Shown here piece by piece: positions 15,045-23,070 of a stretch of DNA of 30,818 nucleotides (within the stretch, counting starts at the first letter, position 1; the number at the start of each line of letters is the position of its first letter). The DNA comes from a virus: positions 1-30,818 of the IMG/VR virus record IMGVR_UViG_3300010885_026118; one strand, 5' to 3'. The translations under genes and the position numbers were made by a program. The notes under the pieces are model-generated. The model did no database searches, had not been told where the DNA came from, and saw nothing but the letters and a program-made list of their open reading frames with translations.

Positions 15045-16952
15045 TTAGGCGGGTACGATGCGGTACTGGACGGGATCTTTGCCCTTCAGCTTGAGTTCGC
15101 GGTGGACGGCACCCGTGAGGTCAAGAGTGGTTCCCTGCCGATTCTCGACCCACTTGGCAGGCCCAAGATCAGCGATAGGAATCTTGACGGTTTGATTGTT
15201 TGCCGTTGCCTCGACCGCGTACTTTGCTACGTCCTTCGGGTCGGTAGGATCGATCCCGTGAGCGCGGAGAACCTTCTCGGAAAGGGATGCGCCCATGTAG
15301 GTTGGGTCTGCTGTTTTGGTTCCGGCATACCTTCCGTTGCCGTTGTCTTCCTTATCGGGAGACCCATCCACATTGGTTCCGAAGGAGGTGGCGACAGCAC
15401 TGCTCCATCCGGCACCCGCGTCAGAAGTCTTAATCACCGGAGCAGGCACTGACTGCTTCCACCATAGGGAACCCTCTATCTTTGGATGAGATGCACGGTA
15501 GTTGCGGGTCTCTTGGTTGATGATTTTGGCGGCCTCGGCATCGTTCTGTGGGCCTGCTGCGCGAACCTTATCCATGATTCCATCGCGGATCGCCGACCCT
15601 TTGAGGTAGCTATCAAGTTCCGCTTTGGATGCGGTGCCCTTTCGGATCTTGGCATCCAACACGGAGAGCTTGTCATCGATGAGTCTGCCGGAATTGAAGA
15701 TCGCATCGACCTGCTGCGCGGCGTTGGTCATCACTCCCGTCTCCGGCTTGAGTCTGCCGTTGTTGCCGACCATCTCGGCAAACTTGTCATCTAGTTTCTT
15801 GATCAGAACGGGTGCCGTAGCATCGGAGACATTGGCACCGATCCATGTCTTGCGGTCGAGGAGTTCTTTGGTGGGGTTGTTGAGATCCTTTGGGAAGGTG
15901 TCCACGAGGTTCTGCCCCGCGGTGTCGTAGACCTTTGCCTCGTCTCCCGTCCTATTGTATGCTGCCCGCATGCGGAGCATCTGCTTCTGCTCTTCCGGTG
16001 CGGCTTGAAATTCGGGGTACTGCTCCAACTGCTTTGGGTCGATGATGTGCTTCGCTTGAATCCGATTCATCATGGGATCAACGCTGTTTGCCCACACATT
16101 CTGAAAGTGGATCACCTCACCGATCTTGCCGAGCTTCACGAGATTTTCGGGAGAGAGGTTCGGTGCGTTTTTAATCGATCCACCCGCCTCTCCGGTAGCT
16201 TTGATACTCTTGTAGAGTTCGCCTTTAGTGTCATCCCTCATGGAGTTGATCACTCCATCAAACTGCTCGTTGGTCTTGATGTTGGTCTCAATCTTCTCGC
16301 CATCGGCATGCGTGATGGCACCCGTAAGAACGGAGTTGTCTTTCACTTTCCTCACTTCACCGTACTGCTTGGACTGCATGTAGGTGTCCATGAGTTCACC
16401 CTGCTTTGCGGCGAACTGCTGGTGCTTGAAAGTGTTCGCATCATTGGAGGCTTGAGCGAGGCCCCGCGTGAATGCGTTGGTCGATTCTGCCGAATACGCG
16501 GCCTGCTGGTGTGGGTCGAGACCCTCACTAAAGCGTTGACCTCCGTTGGTGATCTTCAGCCACTCGCCAGCACGTTGCTCAACGGAGATATGATTGTCGG
16601 GATTGTTGATCCGCTCGTTGTACTCACCCTCAATCTTGAGCTTGTTGAGTTGAAAGGGTTGCATGCCCGTGACTTCGGCCTGCTTGAGTTCTGCGGTCTT
16701 CTGACCCTTTGCGAAGTAGAGGGCACCGGAGGTGATGTTTCCACCTGCGGAGGTCATGTTGTTGCCGAGTGATGCTCCGGCCCTCCCTATGGCACCTGCT
16801 GCCTGCGGGTTCTGCATAACCCCCTCAAACCCGCGGGCAATGTCCGCTTTGGCTTGCCCGCCGACTTGATCTCCCGCGTACTGCGGAGACATCGTCATGT
16901 TGGCAACCTGCTGCGGTGCGTTGGGGATCTCGGAAAGTTTAATGACTGCCAT
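15045..16952 (-). CDS. internal virion protein with C-terminal double-psi beta-barrel-like domain
   Basis: 635 residues. The first 500 are mostly helical and Ala/Gln-rich, as in T7 gp15-like core proteins (GGQAKADIARGFEGVMQNPQ, AAYSAESTNAFTRGLAQASN, LEQYPEFQAAPEEQKQMLRM). The last 110 or so differ: SFGTNVDGSPDKEDNGNGRY, DPTYMGASLSEKVLRAHG, VEATANNQTVKIPIADLGPA, KWVENRQGTTLDLTGAVHRE. The order surface-Gly loop, V-x-V-strand, D-x-GP, I/L-D-L-T is that of double-psi beta-barrel domains of the RlpA/3D type, which act on or bind peptidoglycan. So it is probably an ejected core protein that also helps cross the cell wall (inferred). Five bases separate it from the giant gene. Confidence 0.8.
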   Translation of the reverse strand: MAVIKLSEIPNAPQQVANMTMSPQYAGDQVGGQAKADIARGFEGVMQNPQAAGAIGRAGASLGNNMTSAGGNITSGALYFAKGQKTAELKQAEVTGMQPFQLNKLKIEGEYNERINNPDNHISVEQRAGEWLKITNGGQRFSEGLDPHQQAAYSAESTNAFTRGLAQASNDANTFKHQQFAAKQGELMDTYMQSKQYGEVRKVKDNSVLTGAITHADGEKIETNIKTNEQFDGVINSMRDDTKGELYKSIKATGEAGGSIKNAPNLSPENLVKLGKIGEVIHFQNVWANSVDPMMNRIQAKHIIDPKQLEQYPEFQAAPEEQKQMLRMRAAYNRTGDEAKVYDTAGQNLVDTFPKDLNNPTKELLDRKTWIGANVSDATAPVLIKKLDDKFAEMVGNNGRLKPETGVMTNAAQQVDAIFNSGRLIDDKLSVLDAKIRKGTASKAELDSYLKGSAIRDGIMDKVRAAGPQNDAEAAKIINQETRNYRASHPKIEGSLWWKQSVPAPVIKTSDAGAGWSSAVATSFGTNVDGSPDKEDNGNGRYAGTKTADPTYMGASLSEKVLRAHGIDPTDPKDVAKYAVEATANNQTVKIPIADLGPAKWVENRQGTTLDLTGAVHRELKLKGKDPVQYRIVPA

Positions 16953-16953
16953 A

Positions 16954-17814
16954 TTATTGCTGCCCGTAGGTTTTTGACCCCATTCCCGTGTACGGTTTGG
17001 AACTGACTAGGGATTGGTTGTTGGGGGTTTGACTGGAGTCGCTCGCCTTGTTCGCTTTGTATTCCTTGTAGGCATACCCTGCATTGGAGACCGTGGTGCC
17101 GAGATTGCTGATGGCCTCCCCGTAAGCAGCATTGGTCTGTGCGGTGGCCACGTTATTAGCTTGCTGCTGCTGCCCTGACGCACTCTGGAAACCCATCACC
17201 TCATTCCAACTCGCCATCTGCTCCGCGTACTGGTACTGCTTCGCGGTCTCGCGGGTGACTGCGGCTTGATAGGTCTGCATCGTGCCCGCCCAATCCTTTT
17301 CGCTTGCCGCGACATTGGTGGAATAGAGAGCGTCCATCCGGTTCAACTGCTGCATGCCGGAGTTGTACGCCTGCACAACGATAGGGGAACCGGAATCGAC
17401 CGTGATCCCGCTCGCGCCAACTGCCGCTTTGTTGGAGGAGTTCTGAGCGTCCTGCCCCTCGACCATCCGGTTGATGTTCTCGTTACCGAGAGACTCGGTT
17501 CCCCGTGCCTGCTGGTGGAGATTGAGAGCGTTCTTGTCAGCGACATCGGCCTGCGCCATCGCGGTCTTGTAGTTAAGTTGCGCTTGATAGCGAGCGACCG
17601 CGGCACTTGCCGTTGCCTGCTGGCGTTGCTTTGCAGCATTTGACTTTGCTGCTGCCTTTGCATCGGCAGACGCGGTCTCTGAAGAATAGATGGAATAGCC
17701 TACACCTACCGCAGAAACGACAACAGCAGCACCAGCAATGAGTCCCGACTCGTAAACTGGAAACTCCCTGTGCCGTGCCTCCGAAATTGTCTGCGGTGGG
17801 GAAATGAACCTCAT
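16954..17814 (-). CDS. internal virion protein (gp14-like), one N-terminal membrane segment
   Basis: 286 residues. A hydrophobic segment at about 24-43 (SGLIAGAAVVVSAVGVGYSI) is followed by long Ala/Gln-rich helices (KQRQQATASAAVARYQAQLN, MAQADVADKNALNLHQQARG) and the phrase GASGITVDSGSPIVV, recurrent in T7-like internal core proteins ahead of gp15 and gp16 equivalents. Expected to line the ejection channel and enter the outer membrane. ATG at 17814, overlapping the cupin gene stop by 4 bases; only one base separates its stop from the next start. Confidence 0.85.
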   Translation of the reverse strand: MRFISPPQTISEARHREFPVYESGLIAGAAVVVSAVGVGYSIYSSETASADAKAAAKSNAAKQRQQATASAAVARYQAQLNYKTAMAQADVADKNALNLHQQARGTESLGNENINRMVEGQDAQNSSNKAAVGASGITVDSGSPIVVQAYNSGMQQLNRMDALYSTNVAASEKDWAGTMQTYQAAVTRETAKQYQYAEQMASWNEVMGFQSASGQQQQANNVATAQTNAAYGEAISNLGTTVSNAGYAYKEYKANKASDSSQTPNNQSLVSSKPYTGMGSKTYGQQ

Positions 17815-18287
17815 GAGAGCAGGAGATCGTTTTTGCCACCGAGGTATGCCTGCCGAAACCCTTCCGGCAGGAGATCATTTTCCGTGTAGGTGATGTCCTC
17901 TAGAATCTCGACCGGATCTATCTTCTCTGTGATATGGAAGGTGCTCCAAATGGTGTCGGCATGCACAAGGACAACTCTTCGGGAACCAATTTCAGTGATG
18001 CCCGTGTAAGGGGCTTGCAAGACCTCCCTGCTGCCGTCCTCTTTAATGACTTCCACAACTCCTTTGGAGATGACGAAGGGGTGCTGAGTCTTGTGGGTGC
18101 GGGAGGTAACAATGATCCCCGCGGGCATGTGGATCTCGCGAATATACATGCCGTCAGAAAACCGATGGACAAGAGGGCAATTAACCTGCGGACACTTTGC
18201 CAACTCAGCCTCAAAGAGATCCATCTTCTCTTTCTGTGAAAGGGGAGTGGTGGCGAGATCCATGAGGGGTTCTTTTATCACATTCAT
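17811..18287 (-). CDS. cupin-fold phage protein, 158 residues
   Basis: The centre (CPLVHRFSDGMYIREIHMPA, GIIVTSRTHKTQHPFVISKG, VVEVIKEDGSREVLQAPYTG, VLVHADTIWSTFHIT) has the strand pattern and the H-x-T-x-H-P-F...G motif of a small cupin/RmlC barrel. Such proteins occur widely in podovirus structural regions; their role is unproven. The ATG at 18287 is chosen because GAGGTG of the repeated motif sits 5 bases upstream and can act as a Shine-Dalgarno; a later ATG at 18263 is the alternative. Stop overlaps the next gene by 4 bases. Confidence 0.82.
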   Translation of the reverse strand: MNVIKEPLMDLATTPLSQKEKMDLFEAELAKCPQVNCPLVHRFSDGMYIREIHMPAGIIVTSRTHKTQHPFVISKGVVEVIKEDGSREVLQAPYTGITEIGSRRVVLVHADTIWSTFHITEKIDPVEILEDITYTENDLLPEGFRQAYLGGKNDLLLS

Positions 18288-18305
18288 ATATACACCTCAA
18301 GCCAC
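18282..18305 (-). promoter_or_regulatory. GGTGTA motif copy g, doubling as ribosome binding site
   Basis: The minus strand reads GGCTTGAGGTGTATATATG, GGTGTA core at + 18291-18296, in the 17-base gap between the tail tubular B stop and the cupin ATG. Here GAGGTG is also positioned 5 bases before the ATG at 18287, so this copy could function in translation, transcription or both. Confidence 0.5.
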
Positions 18306-21001
18306 TACTGACCCGCCTCCGCGGAATCCCAACTTGCTGCGATAGCGACCACCGTGAGTGGCATCGGGAGGGTCTGCCGGATGGAGATGTCCACGCCGTC
18401 TTTCCAGTTGGAGGAGACCGAAACCCTCTCGTATCCGAGGAGCACGGGAGGGAGTGAGTCCATCTCATCGGATAGGTGTCGGGTGACTAGAGGGAACCAG
18501 TTCACACCATCTGAGGAGTATTCTCCCGCGAGTGAATTATAGACCTTCACATTCATCTTATTGATCCGCATCCGGCGACCTGCGGAGGTGCCGTCTTGCA
18601 GATCCTTCTGCAACATCATCGGCGTAAGCGTTGAGGTGTAGGGTAGCCCGATCAGCACGGAGGAGGCAGGAGACTGCAACGTGATGCTGCCGGCCACTAC
18701 GGTCGGTTGCGTCACACTAAGCGACCCTACGGCATTGTCGGCCCATACAGAGACCTTCTGACCCTCTAAATGGGAAAGTCCGGTGATGGTGGTGGTGGGA
18801 GATCCAAAGGTCTTCAGCACTGCGGCATCGAGATACCACCACGAAGAGGTGTCGGCATTGTCGAGAGCGTCACGCATGCCCGTGCGGAACCGCTCGATAT
18901 AGCGGACGGTAGCCCCATTAATGATTCTTTTCACGGACACATAGACCTCGTCCTCGCCATTGAGTCCGTTGAGTGTGGCGACCGATTCAAAGGTGCCTCC
19001 GATGGTAGTGTGCCGACTAAATCCGACCACCTGCTGCTCCCTCTCGTAGCACATGGTGACCAACTGACCATCGGCACGGACAAGCCACAGAAGGGCATCC
19101 GGCACCCGTTGGTAGGCTTGTTCCACGATCCCGCCGCGTGTCGTGTGCTCCGCTAGTGCGGTGATGTCGTTGGAGACCCATGTCTCACTTGACCATGTGT
19201 AGACAAACTCCCGTAGCTTCCGTCCCATCTTTTGGAGGTAGATGACGGTGTCATTGATAATGAGGGCGGGAAGGGATGTGCTTCCGTATTTGGACTGCTT
19301 TTTGGCTAAGACGTTGGTCGGCGTGAGGGGTCGTGTCCCGTCCGAGGAGGAGAGACTCCACTCGTCTTGAGTGGTGCCGATGAGCAAACCCGTCTTGCTG
19401 GTCAACCACTGGATGCGCCCGCCGGAGTTACTGGCAAGAGTGAAAGAGTAGGAGTCAGCGTCATAGGCACCCTGCCGGAAGTTCTCAAAGTCGTTAGTGA
19501 CACTTCCCCAAATGGTGGAGGGTGCCTCACTGGTGCCTGCAAAGATGATCCGACTCTCGTGAATAGAGCAGGAGGAGGGGTAACCCTTCACCGCGGAGAA
19601 GGCACCTTCGTTCCAGACTGCGGTTGCTGTGGCGTTGCCGAGATCCTTAATAACCTTTGCGGTGACTACGGTCGATGAGGTGAATCCCGTGATCCTCACC
19701 AAACCTTTGAGTGTTGGATCGACAGGGGAAAGCATCACCCGCGGGGCAAAGGAGGTGGTGGTCGGCATTGCGGTTCCTCCGACATAGGTGGATACCGCAT
19801 AGTTGCTGACCTTCAGCCGGAAGAGGGTGTCGGTAAACTCCTCACCACTTGAGGTCGCGTTGTAGTCAGCGGCACTCTTGTAGGTGCGGACGGTCTTCCA
19901 GTTGATCCCGTTGTCGGAGGAGGCTTGCAGGTCGATGGATGCCGTCCACGTTCCAAAGGTCTGAAGAGACCACTTGCCCAAAATCTTGATTGCGCCGGAG
20001 GTCGCGTTGGTGGTGTCGATGGCGAGAGAGAGGGTGCTCGACGGGTTTGGGTGGGCGATCTGCCAGTAGCTTCCAACATGTGCCGCGGTGAAGATGCCGC
20101 TTGATGCTGTAAGGGTCGTGGTTGCACCTGCAAGAGCAGGAAAGAGTGCCGAGAGAGATCCGGTGGAGGTAGCTGCCGGAGCAGTGGTCACCACAAAGGT
20201 GAATGTGTCCGCGGTCGGGATGCTGGCAACTACCCACGACCCGTTGTAGTTGGCTTGAGCGGAACCACTGATGGTGATGGGTTGACCGATGTAGAGACCG
20301 TGATTGGTGTAGGTGCCCGTTGCTGTGGTGGTCACATAGCTCAAAGCGACTGAGGAAAGGGTGGTGGTCGTGCCGGAGGGGGTGATGCTGGTGGTGGTGG
20401 CATTCACATCACCCATCTGCGCCCACTTCCACGGAACCTCTCCAATGGTGAAGGGAGGATTGCTGGAGTTGGTGCCCCAATAGGAGAGACGAAGAGGAGT
20501 GTAGGAGGGGTGTGTGAGGTAGACCACGTTGTTGACCTGCACGATGGCAACGGTGCGGAGTTCTGCCTCAGAGTAAGGGACGGGAGTGCCTACTGAGCCG
20601 GAGGATGCCGCATAGACGGGTGCCGTACTGGTGGAAGCATAGGTGATCCCGACCGCTTCAAGTACGCTAGAGGTCGTGTAAGCGACACCGTTCCATGTAG
20701 CTACAACTGGATGCGTCATCATGGCACCATCCTTCCAAAAGCGCATGTACCCCACACCAAGTTCCAGCACGATGCGGTTGGCATCGGAGAGGTTCAGACC
20801 GATCAAGCGGCAACGGGTTCCAGCAATCTTCGCGGCACCGAGATACTCCGTGCCGGATCTCCTATTGGCAGGCCCGTAGGGAGTGATGAGGTAGTTCTCT
20901 AGCTTGGAGCAACCGCTCCGATACTTGTCGAGAGTGGTACGCGAAGAAAGGTACGGGCTGAGTTCTCCCGCGTTGAAGGAGGAGATGAGGTCGTGAATCA
21001 C
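18305..21001 (-). CDS. tail tubular protein B-like (tail nozzle / stabilisation protein)
   Basis: 898 residues. The N-terminus (FNAGELSPYLSSRTTLDKYR, then SGCSKLENYLITPYGPANRR, SGTEYLGAAK) is the signature of the podovirus tail tubular B/nozzle family, and the remainder is beta-rich (VVYLTHPSYTPLRLSYWG, SSVALSYVTTTATGTYTNHG, PSSCSIHESRIIFAGTSEAP, VWADNAVGSLSV), as expected for the propeller-like nozzle. Residues about 205-290 (Thr/Ser-rich) look like an inserted beta-sandwich. It forms the distal tail tube to which fibres attach. The start is GTG at 21001, overlapping the tail tubular A stop (GTGA), so translation is coupled. Confidence 0.9.
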   Translation of the reverse strand: MIHDLISSFNAGELSPYLSSRTTLDKYRSGCSKLENYLITPYGPANRRSGTEYLGAAKIAGTRCRLIGLNLSDANRIVLELGVGYMRFWKDGAMMTHPVVATWNGVAYTTSSVLEAVGITYASTSTAPVYAASSGSVGTPVPYSEAELRTVAIVQVNNVVYLTHPSYTPLRLSYWGTNSSNPPFTIGEVPWKWAQMGDVNATTTSITPSGTTTTLSSVALSYVTTTATGTYTNHGLYIGQPITISGSAQANYNGSWVVASIPTADTFTFVVTTAPAATSTGSLSALFPALAGATTTLTASSGIFTAAHVGSYWQIAHPNPSSTLSLAIDTTNATSGAIKILGKWSLQTFGTWTASIDLQASSDNGINWKTVRTYKSAADYNATSSGEEFTDTLFRLKVSNYAVSTYVGGTAMPTTTSFAPRVMLSPVDPTLKGLVRITGFTSSTVVTAKVIKDLGNATATAVWNEGAFSAVKGYPSSCSIHESRIIFAGTSEAPSTIWGSVTNDFENFRQGAYDADSYSFTLASNSGGRIQWLTSKTGLLIGTTQDEWSLSSSDGTRPLTPTNVLAKKQSKYGSTSLPALIINDTVIYLQKMGRKLREFVYTWSSETWVSNDITALAEHTTRGGIVEQAYQRVPDALLWLVRADGQLVTMCYEREQQVVGFSRHTTIGGTFESVATLNGLNGEDEVYVSVKRIINGATVRYIERFRTGMRDALDNADTSSWWYLDAAVLKTFGSPTTTITGLSHLEGQKVSVWADNAVGSLSVTQPTVVAGSITLQSPASSVLIGLPYTSTLTPMMLQKDLQDGTSAGRRMRINKMNVKVYNSLAGEYSSDGVNWFPLVTRHLSDEMDSLPPVLLGYERVSVSSNWKDGVDISIRQTLPMPLTVVAIAASWDSAEAGQ

Positions 21002-21591
21002 GCGAGTAGACCGTTAAAGCGAGAACGTACCAAAGGAGAGTTCAGCCACGGTTCGATCTTGCGCGGTCGTGTGGAATTGGCATCGATGCGTCCCGACTCC
21101 GAGATGGCGACCTTGAACTCTGCAAGCAGTTGGTTCTTCAAATCAAGAGATCCGGCAAGTGGTTTGGCTAATTCGGCTCCGAGTCGGAGGGCAAACACTT
21201 CCACAAAGGCGGGGGTGAAGGTGGAGGCATCGGGCGAGGTGGAGATGTAGGCAATCTCGGCACTCTCCTCATCAGTGAGAAGTGTCTGCCCATTGATCTC
21301 GTAGTTGGCAATGGCATCGGTCGAGGTGAAGGAGTTGAACTTCACGATGCGGGCGAAGTCCGCGGGGAGTTGATAGGAGAAGTTCCAATCGAAAATGGGT
21401 GCCGCAGAGTTCTGCGACAGGGAGGCAAGCTGAGTGGCGAAGTTCCATGTGTTTTGCATGAGGACTTGACCGAGAACCACGGGGTAGAAGAGCTTGCAGA
21501 AACGGGATTCCAACGTGTTGTCATCGAGCGAGGTGATCGACTGATCTCCGATTTTGGAGAGGGCGAGATTGCAGATGGTCGTTGAATCCAT
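20998..21591 (-). CDS. tail tubular protein A (head-to-tail adaptor)
   Basis: 197 residues, the usual size. The start ICNLALSKIGDQSITSLDDN, then ESRFCKLFYPVVLGQVLMQN, TWNFATQLASLSQ and WNFSYQLPADFARIVKF match the gp11/gp4-type adaptor family. It joins the portal ring to the tail tube. The ATG at 21591 has no visible Shine-Dalgarno. It is separated from the capsid gene by a strong terminator, yet followed by tail tubular B with a 4-base overlap, so a promoter or readthrough must supply this transcript. Confidence 0.92.
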   Translation of the reverse strand: MDSTTICNLALSKIGDQSITSLDDNTLESRFCKLFYPVVLGQVLMQNTWNFATQLASLSQNSAAPIFDWNFSYQLPADFARIVKFNSFTSTDAIANYEINGQTLLTDEESAEIAYISTSPDASTFTPAFVEVFALRLGAELAKPLAGSLDLKNQLLAEFKVAISESGRIDANSTRPRKIEPWLNSPLVRSRFNGLLA

Positions 21592-21609
21592 AGAGAGATA
21601 TTTTTGGTT

Positions 21610-21647
21610 AAAAGAAAGGGGTGGGATCCCATAAGGAACCCCACCCC
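21610..21647 (-). terminator. strong intrinsic terminator after the major capsid gene
   Basis: On the minus strand GGGGTGGG + GTTCC (21647-21635) pairs with GGGAT + CCCACCCC (21630-21618) around the loop TTAT: a 13-bp stem with two G-T wobbles. It is followed by TTTCTTTT. The GC-rich stem, tetraloop and U-rich tail match a rho-independent terminator, 15 bases after the capsid stop. A terminator right after the capsid gene is a T7-like trait (T7's late terminator follows gene 10). Confidence 0.88.
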
Positions 21648-21661
21648 CGACTTGGGAGGGA

Positions 21662-22588
21662 CTACTGCTTGGTCGTGTCCGTGAGGATGGTCACCACTGC
21701 GCTGTCAAGCAGACGGGTGGCACCGACAACCGCGGTGGAACGAATGGCCAAACCGTGTGAAAGGTCAGCGCGAATGTCCATGTAGGTCTTGCGTCCACCG
21801 TCCACGAGAACGAGAGCGTTCTTGTGATAGGCGAAGCAAGTGCGGAGGGCGGGAGTTCCGGCAACTGCAAGACCCTCGTAGCGGACGATCTTGAAACCGA
21901 GGAAGGAATCAACCTGTCCGTCCACCAGTGCGCGAACACTGTTGTAAAGACTGTTGGAGACCTCAGTGGTCGAAAGCAGGTCACTGACTTCAGCGGCACT
22001 GATGACGAGAACGCGGTCTTCGGCAGGAACTTCGTTCTTGTCGAGCTTGTACTTGGCATAACGCACCTTGTCGATGGTCAGGCCGGAGTTCACTGCGGTG
22101 CCACCAAACGGAACGCGATCCTTCGCGATCTGGTTGTTGGTCGTGTCGTAAGCAACGGACTTTGTCACTTGGATGCCCTTACTGGAGGTGTCTGTCTCCG
22201 TAGCGGAACCAGTGGCAGCATCACGGATGATGCCGTCAACCGTCCTGTTGTACGCGGCGACCTGCGACTGCATGATCTCACTGGTCGGGTTGGATACCGA
22301 ACCGAGGAAGATTTCATCAAATTCGTCAACAATGTTGGCGACATCGTAAGCAGTCGGGTAGGCCCAACGTGAAGGCATCGTGATGTCGATGGTAGGAGTA
22401 GCGGCATTCTTGCTGCTGACTGCTGCCATTGCGATCTTGTCCATCTGGTTGAAGCGGACTGCGGCACCGGAAGCGGAGACGAGTTTGACACGCTCTTTGA
22501 GACGGGAATCAAGTTGCTGGAGGAGAAGCTGCCACGAGTTTTCGTAGGCAACAATGAAGTGCTGATCGATTTGGGTAAGGTTAGCCAT
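21662..22588 (-). CDS. major capsid protein
   Basis: 308 residues, HK97-fold type by pattern: an N-terminal helical part (MANLTQIDQHFIVAYENSWQ, LLLQQLDSRLKERVK), a long beta-rich central domain (DVANIVDEFDEIFLG, AAYNRTVDGIIRDAATG), RVLVISAAEVSDLLS, and a C-terminal domain (SFLGFKIVRYEGLAV, FAYHKNALVLVDGGRKTYMD, GLAIRSTAVVGATRLLDSAV). The -FLGFKIV...HK.ALVL- and R-x-L-D endings are typical of podovirus capsids located between scaffold and tail tubular A. Alone in its transcription segment: a 482-base non-coding stretch with a GGTGTA motif lies upstream and a terminator follows, as expected for the most abundant product. Confidence 0.93.
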   Translation of the reverse strand: MANLTQIDQHFIVAYENSWQLLLQQLDSRLKERVKLVSASGAAVRFNQMDKIAMAAVSSKNAATPTIDITMPSRWAYPTAYDVANIVDEFDEIFLGSVSNPTSEIMQSQVAAYNRTVDGIIRDAATGSATETDTSSKGIQVTKSVAYDTTNNQIAKDRVPFGGTAVNSGLTIDKVRYAKYKLDKNEVPAEDRVLVISAAEVSDLLSTTEVSNSLYNSVRALVDGQVDSFLGFKIVRYEGLAVAGTPALRTCFAYHKNALVLVDGGRKTYMDIRADLSHGLAIRSTAVVGATRLLDSAVVTILTDTTKQ

Positions 22589-22741
22589 GATAGGGTAGGT
22601 GGGTGTGTCTCCGCGGGTTGGTTAGCGGAAACGAGTTTGGATTGATGTCCGGTCTGCTCTGATTGTCCCTAACGGGGTCAGTCTCAATCGGGTCACTCCA
22701 CCTACATGGGCCGAAGATTTGGTTATCCTTCGATGGCGTTG

Positions 22742-22765
22742 GTTTGTCTATACACCTCTCGGCAC
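22742..22765 (-). promoter_or_regulatory. GGTGTA motif copy f, capsid leader
   Basis: The minus strand reads GTGCCGAGAGGTGTATAGAC with the GGTGTA core at + 22751-22756. It is the only such copy in the scaffold-capsid gap and lies about 165 bases before the capsid ATG, so it could drive a long-leader capsid transcript. Function inferred from recurrence and position. Confidence 0.5.
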
Positions 22766-22846
22766 ACGACCGCAAGCCCGACTAGTATCAAACTGGACAT
22801 TTCATTGCAGAAAGTGCAATCGGATGTAGGGTGGCATCTGTTCAGT

Positions 22847-22914
22847 CACCGATTCATCCAGTGGTAGGATCCCGTGTTGATCGGGGAACGAGTGTTCGAT
22901 TCACTCATCGGTTG
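22847..22914 (+). tRNA. tRNA-like gene, possible tRNA-Gln (UUG), atypical
   Basis: On the + strand, opposite to all protein genes. Parts seen: acceptor CACCGAT/ATCGGTT (6 of 7 pairs), D-arm ATCC-AGTGGTA-GGAT, anticodon stem CCCG/CGGG around the 7-base loop TGTTGAT, variable bases GAAC, and a perfect T-arm GAGTG-TTCGATT-CACTC. The central triplet of the anticodon loop is TTG (22877-22879), giving Gln. Oddities: G instead of the near-universal U at position 33, no base 26 if both the D-stem and anticodon stem have 4 bp, and 68 bases in all, shorter than usual. The discriminator would be G and no CCA is encoded. It may be a functional unusual tRNA, a decaying one, or a tRNA-derived element. Confidence 0.6.
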
Positions 22915-22985
22915 ATTATCTGCGGGGCGCGAAATCCCCTCATGGGGTCATTTGGGCGCACGGATCTAATCAATTTCTCCAGACA

Positions 22986-23057
22986 CAAGAAACCCCCACC
23001 TCCTCTCGCACGGAGCATGTAGCCCGCGGTGGCGATATCGAGATGGGGGCCGTCTTG
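22986..23057 (-). terminator. large imperfect stem-loop after the scaffold gene
   Basis: On the minus strand CAAGA, then CCCCCATCTC (23049-23040) can pair with GAGGTGGGGG (23002-22993) and TCTTG, enclosing a 37-base apical region. The 10-bp inner stem has one wobble, and GGGGGTTTCTT follows. It begins 14 bases after the scaffold stop, so it may be a weak terminator or an mRNA-stability structure. It lacks a compact loop, so the call is tentative. Confidence 0.4.
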
Positions 23058-23070
23058 AACAGTCGAGCAA

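Larger units (their letters stand above)
22589..23070. other. 482-base non-coding stretch between scaffold and capsid genes
   Basis: No convincing protein gene on either strand. It holds a large imperfect stem-loop at 22986-23057, a tRNA-like sequence on the + strand at 22847-22914, a short hairpin at about 22805-22821 (ATTGCA/TGCAAT around GAAAG) and GGTGTA motif copy f at about 22742-22765, roughly 165 bases ahead of the capsid ATG. The remaining leader before the capsid gene shows nothing I can name. Confidence 0.6.

Noticed and set aside
16005-16772. 255-residue plus-strand frame opposite the gp15-like gene
   Set aside because: Leu/Val/Gly-rich shadow of the real minus-strand gene, produced by its codon bias.
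22831-23022. 63-residue plus-strand open frame over the scaffold-capsid gap
   Set aside because: It runs through the tRNA-like sequence, has no ribosome binding site and a composition unlike the phage's proteins.
22910-23022. Short minus-strand frame of about 37 codons beginning at an ATG near 23020
   Set aside because: Gly/Arg-rich, overlaps the stem-loop and the tRNA-like gene, no coupling to a neighbour.
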